Assembly: GCA_012961655.1 (NCBI GenBank) | Contig: DTYX01000670.1 | Span: 1-13,219 of the forward strand | Origin: Candidatus Poribacteria bacterium | GTDB taxonomy: Bacteria > Poribacteria > WGA-4E > DTYX01 | DNA: 13,219 bases | Direction: 5' to 3' | Part shown: positions 1 through 6,124 of the stretch, piece by piece | Layout of the letters: each line of letters starts with the position of its first letter | How positions within the stretch are numbered: the first letter of the stretch is position 1 | The notes under the pieces: model-generated | The model's input: the letters and a program-made list of their open reading frames with translations, nothing else | Databases searched by the model: none | What the model was told of the DNA's origin: nothing | Translations under genes and position numbers: made by a program

Positions 1-2
1 AT

Positions 3-3000
3 GACGCATGGAAAAATCCTCCTTATTATGACCCGCAATATCGTTATTATAATGATTTGGCGGTAAATGCTGTTTTTTCCATACATATGGATGAACAGGG
101 ATGGCTATATTTTGGAACTTTAGATGGTACTTTACATATCATGTCGCAGGTTGACCCAGAAAGTATGAGAAGTACCGGTAGTGTTGTTAAACCCCCATAT
201 CAATCTCCTATTGGGCCAATTATCTGGGCAATTGCGACAGAAGAATATACGGGTAACGTGTGGCTGGGTACCCAGGACGGCGCCATGGGATTCTATAGAG
301 AAACAGAGTTCGGGCCTCCGCCTTCAGCACCTCCGTCCGTTACTGATTTTCCCGTACGTGCTATCTTGAAGGATGCCGATGGGCATTTGTGGTTTGGCAC
401 AGATGGCGCTGGTATCAGCGTTTATCAAGGAGAAGCAGGCTGGAGAGATTTTCGAGCGTCTGATGATGGCTTGGCTGATAACCATGTGCGAACCTTGATG
501 CAGGATAAACAAGGTAGGATTTGGGCTGGCACTCTTAACGGCGTAAGCGTTTACGAAAATTCAAGATGGCAACCTTTTAAAATGCCATCGCAATTGGCCG
601 GTTACCCTGTCATGGTGATTTTTGAAGATACCCAAGGAAACTATTGGTTCGGCACGGAAGGCGGCGGAGTAGGAAGATACGATGGCTCGAGGTGGCTAAT
701 CTTTACATCTGCTAATGGTTTAGTTGAAGACGCTGTTTGGTCTATTGCGGAGGATGAGAAAGGGTATCTGTGGTTTGGCACAGCCTCAGGTGGAGTAAGT
801 CGTTATGACAATAGAGAAAGGGAATGGACGATTTTTACACAGGTAACCGATTATCCGCTCAAGATGGACCTAAAAATTTATAATGGCGTATATTCTATCT
901 TTGAAGACAACCAAGGAAGCCTATGGTTCACAACTCGCGGTGGCGGCGTAATCCGATACGATGGTAAGCGCTGGAGTACATTCACCACCTCTAATGGCTT
1001 GGGAGATGATTATGTTTACGATGTGTTTGTGGATAGCCGTGGAACTGTCTGGGTCAAAACTCGGCGTGGATTGTATCAATCACACGAGAAGGGATGGGCG
1101 TTTTTCAATGTAAATGATGCATGGGTTAATGTAGTCTTCGAGGATAGCGAAGGGAATCTTTGGTTTGGAACAGATAGAGGCGCCGTGAAATATGATGGAG
1201 AAACCAAAACAACTGTTTTAGAAAGAGAAAAAATTTTGTCTATATTTCAAGATACTAAAGGAAATTTGTGGTTTAGAACAGGTAGAGGAATAATTAAGTA
1301 CGACGGTATAACGTTTAGCCCCTTTCCTGAAATTGGAAATGTTCGTACAATTATCGAAGATGATGCAGGCAATATTTGGGTAGCGCGTGAGAAGACGCTT
1401 GGGGTCGATAGATACGATGGTCAACAATGGGTGCTCTTTACATACGAAAATACCAATGGCGGCCTGGTTGATGGCAATATTATAGTTATTTACCCCGACA
1501 AGCAGGGAAATGTTTGGTTTGGAACAAGTGATAGTATCAGCAAGTTCAATGGTGTGAATTGGCAAAACTATACAGTGTCACACGGATTGACGTTTAACAA
1601 ATTACATGCAATCCTTCAAGATGACAGGGGGATAATGTGGTTTGGAACGGACAGTGGCGTCATCAAATTTGATGGAACAGTGTGGATTACAGTAGCTACC
1701 TTAGATGGTTTGCCCGATGACAAGGTATATGCATTATGGCAGGATAAGCGAGGAGATATATGGATTGGAACAGGGGGCGGACCAGTTCAACAATACCTCG
1801 ACCGCATCCCACCCAAGGTGCAGATAGTGTCTGGTCCGAAAGAAGGGAGTGTTGTAACTGATAGCAATGTCTCTTTTGTATTTGAAGGTGGTGATTTAGT
1901 ATCTCCCCAAAAAGATTTGATTTTTTCCGTCAGGCTTGACTCAAGGCATCCTTTACCCAGTAATCTAAACCCGGGGAATCTGGAACAATGGTCTAAATAT
2001 TCCTCTGAAACAACAGCGACTTATACAAATCTCCCCGATGGTGGCTATGTCTTTCGGGTGGTTGCAAAAGATAAAGACCTAAATTCTGCTTCCATATCAA
2101 GAGAATTCATCATAGATACTAAACAACCAGAAGCTGATATAGATGAACCTGAACCTGGTCAGATGCTTCGTGGTTTTTGTAACATAAAGGGAACTTCTAC
2201 TGACAAGGATTTTCAAAAATATTCTATAGAAGTCAAAGATAACAAGGATGGCGCTGTCGTATATTCCCAAACCTTTTCACAAAAAGTGGAAAAAGGTGAA
2301 CTGGTTACATGGGATACCAGAAATCAACCTGATGGGGAGTACACTATTACCTTGCATGTAACCAGCCTGAAAGGAGTAGAGACTAAACGCATCTTCGAAA
2401 GCGCCGATAGTGTCATAGTCATCGTCGATAACACGCCGCCTAAAATTCAACTTATTCGCCCGGTGATGAACGAGCAAGTCAGTGGAGAAATCCAGATATT
2501 GGGCACTGCTTATGATGAGAATTTCAAAGAATACACTGTTGAATACGGCAAAGGAACTGAACCGGGTGATAGTGATTGGAAGCCGATATCCAAGCAGCCT
2601 ATACAAACTCCCGTCTGGGAAAATGAACTACTAAGCTGGAACACTGCGGGGAAAGAAGGCGAGTATAGCATACGACTGAGGGTGTTGGACCAGGCTGGGA
2701 ATGAGGTAGAAAAGAAAGTCGCGGTCGTAGTGCAAAACCCTGTTGTAAGAAGCAAGGGAAGGGAAATTAAAGCGAACGACCAAAAGGCAAGGATATACAT
2801 TCCGCCAAACAGTTTGCCTGAATCTACAAGCCAATTAGTCATCACAATCAACAAAGTTCCAGAATCGCAAATCCAACCATCAATAAACAAAAATATCATC
2901 CCGACAGGCATCGCTTATGATTTTGAACCTCGAAACGTCCGCTTGAACAAATTAAAACCTGCGAGTCTTACCCTTCCTTATGAGGATGCTCTTCTTACCC

Positions 3001-3488
3001 CAACAGAAATCAATAATTTAGCGGTGTTTGTCTGGAACGAATCGAAAAAAGATTGGTCTTTCGTTGGCGGAAGAATTGATAAGCAATCAAAGACTATCAA
3101 CACATCAGTGCTAAATTTAGGGCGATATTCGATTATGAAAATGGATGAGAAGAGAAGCGCACCTGGAAAAACAATCGTTTATAGGCTTACTTGTCAGCCT
3201 CGAGTATTCTCTCCAAACGGAGGGAGATTTAACACCGCCACGGCGTACATCTCGTTTCACCTTAATCAGGACTCAAAAGTCACTGTTAAGATTTATAATC
3301 TGGAAGGATACCTCAAGAAAACTTTAATCGAGAAAGAACAATTACCTAAAGGAAACAACCGTATTGATTGGAATGGCAGGGATAGCAACAATGAAGTCGT
3401 ACCCAGCGGTGCGTATGCAATCGTCGTAAAAGCGGAAGGCGCTGAAGAAGTCGCAACAAAAACGGTGGTTGTCCTCAATGATAGGTAA
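3..3488 (+). CDS. Secreted two-component-regulator-type propeller protein with Ig-like and FlgD-like C-terminus (5' partial)
   Basis: The frame is open to the left edge (first codon at 3), so the gene starts outside the window. The TTG at 57 lies inside a propeller strand and is not a start. Nt 60 to 1800 hold 14 Reg_prop-type repeats, each with a D-x-x-G-x-[LIV]-W-[FA]-G-T core followed by a G-[VI]-x-[RK]-[YF]-[DN]-G segment. Fourteen would fit two seven-bladed propellers. Next comes a Y_Y_Y-like domain (about 1800-2115, with a WSKYSS...LPDGGYVFRVVAKD pattern), two Ig-like domains (about 2116-2440 and 2440-2740), a region with an IPPNSLPE motif (about 2745-3150) and a FlgD_ig-like end (about 3180-3485, SPNGG...VKIYNLEG...WNGRDSNNEV.PSGAY). 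In hybrid two-component sensors the propeller/Y_Y_Y module precedes a kinase. Here no membrane helix or kinase follows, so I read it as a secreted ligand-binding or surface protein. The ligand is unknown. Confidence 0.9.
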   Translation, partial: DAWKNPPYYDPQYRYYNDLAVNAVFSIHMDEQGWLYFGTLDGTLHIMSQVDPESMRSTGSVVKPPYQSPIGPIIWAIATEEYTGNVWLGTQDGAMGFYRETEFGPPPSAPPSVTDFPVRAILKDADGHLWFGTDGAGISVYQGEAGWRDFRASDDGLADNHVRTLMQDKQGRIWAGTLNGVSVYENSRWQPFKMPSQLAGYPVMVIFEDTQGNYWFGTEGGGVGRYDGSRWLIFTSANGLVEDAVWSIAEDEKGYLWFGTASGGVSRYDNREREWTIFTQVTDYPLKMDLKIYNGVYSIFEDNQGSLWFTTRGGGVIRYDGKRWSTFTTSNGLGDDYVYDVFVDSRGTVWVKTRRGLYQSHEKGWAFFNVNDAWVNVVFEDSEGNLWFGTDRGAVKYDGETKTTVLEREKILSIFQDTKGNLWFRTGRGIIKYDGITFSPFPEIGNVRTIIEDDAGNIWVAREKTLGVDRYDGQQWVLFTYENTNGGLVDGNIIVIYPDKQGNVWFGTSDSISKFNGVNWQNYTVSHGLTFNKLHAILQDDRGIMWFGTDSGVIKFDGTVWITVATLDGLPDDKVYALWQDKRGDIWIGTGGGPVQQYLDRIPPKVQIVSGPKEGSVVTDSNVSFVFEGGDLVSPQKDLIFSVRLDSRHPLPSNLNPGNLEQWSKYSSETTATYTNLPDGGYVFRVVAKDKDLNSASISREFIIDTKQPEADIDEPEPGQMLRGFCNIKGTSTDKDFQKYSIEVKDNKDGAVVYSQTFSQKVEKGELVTWDTRNQPDGEYTITLHVTSLKGVETKRIFESADSVIVIVDNTPPKIQLIRPVMNEQVSGEIQILGTAYDENFKEYTVEYGKGTEPGDSDWKPISKQPIQTPVWENELLSWNTAGKEGEYSIRLRVLDQAGNEVEKKVAVVVQNPVVRSKGREIKANDQKARIYIPPNSLPESTSQLVITINKVPESQIQPSINKNIIPTGIAYDFEPRNVRLNKLKPASLTLPYEDALLTPTEINNLAVFVWNESKKDWSFVGGRIDKQSKTINTSVLNLGRYSIMKMDEKRSAPGKTIVYRLTCQPRVFSPNGGRFNTATAYISFHLNQDSKVTVKIYNLEGYLKKTLIEKEQLPKGNNRIDWNGRDSNNEVVPSGAYAIVVKAEGAEEVATKTVVVLNDR
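60..1800 (+). repeat. Fourteen tandem beta-propeller blade repeats (protein level)
   Basis: These are in-frame repeats of about 36 to 50 codons. The W-x-G-T-type cores lie near nt 106, 259, 388, 517, 640, 769, 919, 1048, 1158, 1266, 1374, 1512, 1635 and 1758. Blades 8, 10 and 11 have degenerate cores (VWVKT, LWFRT and IWVAR) and blade 1 has YFGT. The visible sequence before blade 1 is aromatic-rich and could be the tail of another blade, so 14 is a minimum for the visible part. Divergence at DNA level is large, so this is an old array and not a recent expansion. Confidence 0.85.
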
Positions 3489-3606
3489 CCCAAAAAAGGA
3501 CAGCAGGTTGAAATTACAATGGGAAGAATTCTTGAAGTAACACCGGCAATGTCAGCAGTTTTTACGGACCACAGAGTTTCATAGGTTAGCAAAGGAGAAC
3601 GCAAGG

Positions 3607-3672
3607 ATGAAAGTAACCAAAGGTTTGCCTCTACTACTTCTAATGATGACAAAATTTCCGTTAAGTATTTGA
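3607..3672 (+). CDS. Possible 21-aa hydrophobic mini-ORF or remnant of a signal peptide
   Basis: ATG at 3607 follows AAAGGAG (3591-3597) at 9-base spacing. The product starts MKVTKG, has a hydrophobic run (LPLLLLMM), then stops at TGA 3670-3672. The 11 bases GGAGAACGCAA just upstream (3594-3604) are identical to those just before the response-regulator start (11481-11491), so the initiation region looks genuine. The n-region plus leucine-rich h-region resembles the start of a signal peptide without a mature domain. It is either the stump of a decayed gene or a small leader peptide. I do not recognise it. Confidence 0.3.
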   Translation: MKVTKGLPLLLLMMTKFPLSI

Positions 3673-3712
3673 AATCTCGTTATTCAAAATAGGAAATGGT
3701 TACCACTAACCT

Positions 3713-3721
3713 AAGAGGAGG
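3713..3721 (+). promoter_or_regulatory. Strong Shine-Dalgarno for the gene at 3728
   Basis: AAGAGGAGG ends 6 bases before ATG 3728. The same element and spacing precede the ATG at 6125 (AGAGGAGGCTTA is shared), which supports both start choices. Confidence 0.75.
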
Positions 3722-3727
3722 CTTAGC

Positions 3728-3808
3728 ATGCGTCAAACAATGATAAGCATTCGACTAATTCTTTATTGTTGGTTTATTATCATATTTGTTATACCCTCTG
3801 TCTGGGGG
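3728..3808 (+). other. Signal peptide of the HEAT-repeat protein
   Basis: The leader starts MRQTMISIRLILYCWF, continues with an Ile/Phe/Val-rich core and ends in PSVWGG. It aligns without gaps to the leader of the gene at 6125 (shared MRQ, YCW, III and VW). Cleavage probably falls just after VWG, inside the stretch coded by the poly-G tract. Confidence 0.7.
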
Positions 3809-3813
3809 GGGGG
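3804..3813 (+). repeat. Poly-G(10) homopolymer inside the coding region
   Basis: Ten consecutive G span the codons for W-G-G-G at the end of the signal peptide. With ten the frame stays open into the mature domain; any change not a multiple of three would stop translation soon after the leader. The related leader at 6125 has GGAGCGCGG at this place, so the tract is specific to this gene. Confidence 0.9.
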
Positions 3814-4885
3814 AGATTGGCAAGTTGTTATAAGACATAAACCTGAGCCCGAACCGTTGTCCCACCCAACCACGATTCATATCCCAATCGAAGCAGAGCG
3901 AAATAGCTGGATAGCCGTGGGGAAATTCGTGGAGTATACAGGGAGTGAAAAATGGCGGTGGACTATCACGGACGTAAAAGTATCTGAGGTTGAGTTAATT
4001 GCCGACATTTTGGGTATAAAAAAAGCAAAAAAGCCCAGCTTTGCCGTTACGTTGAGCTTTGAACCATACCGCCCTGAACCGCCAAGCCTCATTTCCTCGC
4101 GAAAAGACAGAAGAAAAAGACCAAATTTCTGGGCCCCTTACCCATATCTAAACCCAAGAGTTCTCAAGAAACTCAAGGGCAACGTGACGGAAGAAATCAG
4201 CACCCTTGTGGGCCTCATCGAATGTTACAAGCTGCGACCACTTCAACGAGGTATGCGACCGGACCCAGCTCACGGTATTATTAGGCTTGGTCCTCCTGTC
4301 CACCAAGGGGGAGTAGATGCTTTTCTCTGGTATGAAGTAAAAACAGGGGTGCTCGTGAAGGAAGAAGTTAAAACTGATAAAGGGGAAACGCTTAAATCTA
4401 TCATCAACAAGACAAACATCGAAGGTTTGGCTCCGAAACAGCGTAGCGCATTATCGCGTGCGCTTTCCAAGATGATTGGGTGCATGAGGTTGCCGAAGAA
4501 TCGATAGGACTTATTGGGGTGAGTGCGCTCCTACAAGAAGCATCGGCTAAACTAGCCGATGGAGACAAGACGGCTATTGGCGAACTAACGAGGGGATTGG
4601 GAAACAAATGGGCTTTAGTGCGCAGGGCGGCTGCCGAATTCCTTGCAAAAGGCGGCGCAGAAGCGGTGGAACCGTTAATCACTGCATTGAAGGATGAAGA
4701 CGCAGAGGTGCGGACGAATGCAGCGAAGGCACTGGGTGAGATTGACGACAAACAGGCAATTGACCCTTTGAAAAAGGCGTTGTCAAAGGAATGAGGACGA
4801 AGAGGCGAAGAAAGTGTTCGATGCAGCGATTAAAAAGTTGGAGGAGTAGAACCCGATCAATGAAACGAATTTTAGGTGTTTCTTG

Positions 4886-4905
4886 CCTTCGCCAGTTGGC
4901 GAAGG
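4886..4905. repeat. Perfect short palindrome/hairpin upstream of the SecD-like gene
   Basis: Arms CCTTCGCCA and TGGCGAAGG (9 bp) enclose a 2-base centre. In RNA this would be an 8-bp stem with a 4-base loop. It ends 9 bases before the Shine-Dalgarno of the gene at 4928. No T-run follows, so it is not a classic terminator. It could be a 5'-UTR stem, an operator or a REP-like dispersed repeat. I find no second copy in this window. Confidence 0.6.
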
Positions 4906-4914
4906 TGCAGAAGA

Positions 4915-4922
4915 AGGGGAGG
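4915..4922 (+). promoter_or_regulatory. Shine-Dalgarno deciding the start at 4928
   Basis: AGGGGAGG lies 5 bases before ATG 4928. The frame is open further up to a TTG at 4883, but that stretch runs through the palindrome and the ribosome binding site, so ATG 4928 is preferred. Confidence 0.7.
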
Positions 4923-4927
4923 TATGT

Positions 4928-5968
4928 ATGAATAAGAAGCCGTACAAAAAGTTGCATAAAGTGCTTGCTATAGTTTCATTGGTGTGTGGCGGTTTATCCA
5001 TACCGGTTGTTATCCTCGCAGGACTTCCTGATTTTTTCCGCTTCTCCTTCCTCAGAACACTCACACAAAGTGGGGAAATGGCTATCCGATTAGAGACACC
5101 ATTAATGCTTCTTCCTATTCCATTAGCCCTCATTGCTATCATTTGTGGCTATCTGTCTTACAGAGGAATGCGTGCAGGAAAACTTGATAGGAGTAAGATA
5201 TTGGTGTTGGGTGGTATTGTTCTTGGATGCATTTCTATGTTTCTTGCTTTTACCCCTGTTGTTGATAAAGTTGCTTGTAGTTTTTGGAGAAGCCTGAACC
5301 CTGCAAACTACGAGATTGTCTTGAAACTAGAGGGAGTTTCCGGCAAAAAGATAACAAGCGCAGATCTTACAAAGGCAGTATCAGTTCTTTTAAAGAGACT
5401 TCGCGGTTGGGGACAGTTCTATCAGCCTGAAAGCGTTAGTCCTGATAGGATAATTATAAAACTGAGCACTAAATCTAAAAAGGGTATAGATGGATTGAGG
5501 CAAGTGGGCGGCTATCTAACTTTTAGATTGGTTCACCAGGAGAATGAGTCTCTTGTAAAACAGATGCACCCCCCAGATTTTCAGCCCCCTATTGGCTATG
5601 AAAAAATGGTTTTGGATAATGAGTGGTATTTTGTCAGAACAATTCCCGAACTCACTGGTGCAAGAATTACCAAGGCGGAGGTAAAATTCGACAAGGTATT
5701 AAACCATTATTTCGTGGCACTCAACTTTGATCAAGAAGGTTCTAAAATTCTCTCCCGTGTCACTGCCGATAATGTCAATCGGAGACTTGCAATCGTACTT
5801 GATGGAAAGCTGATTTCTGCGCCCGTGATTAGAGGGCGTCTTTATGGTGGCCGAGTACAGATTGAGGGGGACTTCACACCGATAGAGGCGCACGAGCTTG
5901 CTAGTGCCCTTAGACATGGTGGATTACCGTGTCAAATCCGCATAGTTCGGGAGAAATTTTTAGAATAG
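4928..5968 (+). CDS. Membrane protein: DUF4190-like anchor fused to a SecD P1-type domain
   Basis: 346 aa from ATG 4928. Residues 12-33, about 59-78 and 91-112 are hydrophobic and glycine-rich; the layout resembles DUF4190-type membrane anchors. From about residue 128 to the end the protein resembles the periplasmic P1 region of SecD. Diagnostic stretches are an LKRL...ESVSPDRIIIKL segment, LNFDQEGSKILSRVTADN, RRLAIVLDGKLISAPVI, GGRVQIEGDFTPIEAHEL and ASALRHGGLP. Genuine SecD continues after this point with an RND-type membrane channel. Here the protein stops 12 residues after GGLP, so translocation-motor activity is not expected. It is probably an envelope protein with the P1 domain outside the inner membrane. 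The family fit is good; the role is unknown. The next gene is 156 bases downstream on the same strand. Confidence 0.8.
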   Translation: MNKKPYKKLHKVLAIVSLVCGGLSIPVVILAGLPDFFRFSFLRTLTQSGEMAIRLETPLMLLPIPLALIAIICGYLSYRGMRAGKLDRSKILVLGGIVLGCISMFLAFTPVVDKVACSFWRSLNPANYEIVLKLEGVSGKKITSADLTKAVSVLLKRLRGWGQFYQPESVSPDRIIIKLSTKSKKGIDGLRQVGGYLTFRLVHQENESLVKQMHPPDFQPPIGYEKMVLDNEWYFVRTIPELTGARITKAEVKFDKVLNHYFVALNFDQEGSKILSRVTADNVNRRLAIVLDGKLISAPVIRGRLYGGRVQIEGDFTPIEAHELASALRHGGLPCQIRIVREKFLE

Positions 5969-5979
5969 AAAATATCAAA

Positions 5980-6102
5980 CCTATTTTATGTGTCGATGTT
6001 GCCTAACGAAGGGCTGCGGAAGCGTTAGGAGAAATAGGTAATCCAAGGGCTATAGAGTTCCCAATCCTCAGCGTAGCAGATGATACCAATAAACATATAT
6101 GA
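5980..6102 (+). pseudogene. HEAT-repeat fossil in the spacer
   Basis: Read in frame 1, the spacer encodes DVA, a stop (TAA 6004-6006), then RRAAEALGEIGNPRAIEF, ending at TGA 6100-6102. This is a near-consensus HEAT/PBS-lyase repeat core. It matches the repeat NAAKALGEIDDKQAID in the broken gene upstream. There is no start codon or ribosome binding site for it, and the sequence after AIE no longer follows the repeat consensus. I read it as the relic of a second HEAT-repeat coding region, left by deletion or duplication. Confidence 0.55.
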
Positions 6103-6110
6103 AGAGCAAC

Positions 6111-6118
6111 AGAGGAGG
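6111..6118 (+). promoter_or_regulatory. Shine-Dalgarno deciding the start at 6125
   Basis: AGAGGAGG lies 6 bases before ATG 6125. An in-frame ATG at 6080 would place a non-signal-like extension (MIPINIYEEQQRRLI) before the signal peptide and has no clear ribosome binding site, so 6125 is the better start. Confidence 0.75.
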
Positions 6119-6124
6119 CTTATT

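Larger units (their letters stand above)
3489..3727. other. Intergenic spacer (239 bp) between propeller gene and HEAT gene
   Basis: No gene of normal size is present. It holds a 21-codon ORF with a good ribosome binding site (3607-3672) and, at its right end, the AAGAGGAGG site for the gene at 3728. I see no hairpin followed by a T-run after the propeller gene, and no convincing -35/-10 or -24/-12 promoter. Confidence 0.6.
3728..4849 (+). pseudogene. Signal-peptide protein with C-terminal HEAT repeats, broken by two single-base frameshifts
   Basis: As read, frame 2 runs 3728-4507 (259 aa). A second ORF (GTG 4480 to TGA 4794, frame 1) encodes HEAT repeats, and a third piece (4790-4849, back in frame 2) encodes NEDEEAKKVFDAAIKKLEE. 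Adding one base at about 4471 joins ...SALSRALSK to DDWVHEVAEESIGLIG, a good HEAT helix pair. Removing one base at about 4788-4790 joins ...KKALSK to the third piece, giving a normal HEAT-type end. The repaired protein would be about 373 aa: signal peptide (1-27), a domain I do not recognise (about 28-240), and three or four HEAT/PBS-lyase-type repeats. The GTG at 4480 has no ribosome binding site, so an independent HEAT gene is unlikely. The cause is either sequencing or assembly indels or real decay. HEAT repeats usually mediate protein-protein contact; function here is unknown. Confidence 0.75.

Noticed and set aside
57..59. TTG at 57 as start of the propeller gene
   Set aside because: The frame is open to the window edge and the codon sits in a propeller strand (NDLAVNAVFSI); the gene is 5' truncated by the window.
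1218..1565. Minus-strand ORFs of 60-155 codons throughout the window
   Set aside because: They lie antisense to well-supported genes, lack ribosome binding sites and motifs, and have shadow-like composition.
4466..4482. Programmed ribosomal frameshift in the HEAT gene
   Set aside because: No X-XXY-YYZ slippery heptamer or following pseudoknot was seen, and a second, opposite shift at about 4789 would also be required.
4480..4794. An independent 104-aa HEAT-repeat gene
   Set aside because: GTG start without ribosome binding site; HEAT sequence continues on both sides in the other frame, so it is a fragment of the gene starting at 3728.
6047..6062. Sigma-54-like GG-N10-GC spacing in the spacer before the PorV/TGL gene
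   Set aside because: Only the GG and GC match; the TGGCAC and TTGC context is absent and the sequence is explained by the HEAT relic.
6080..6082. ATG 6080 as start of the PorV/TGL gene
   Set aside because: It would add 15 residues before a clear signal peptide; ATG 6125 has AGAGGAGG at the right spacing and a matching leader at 3728.
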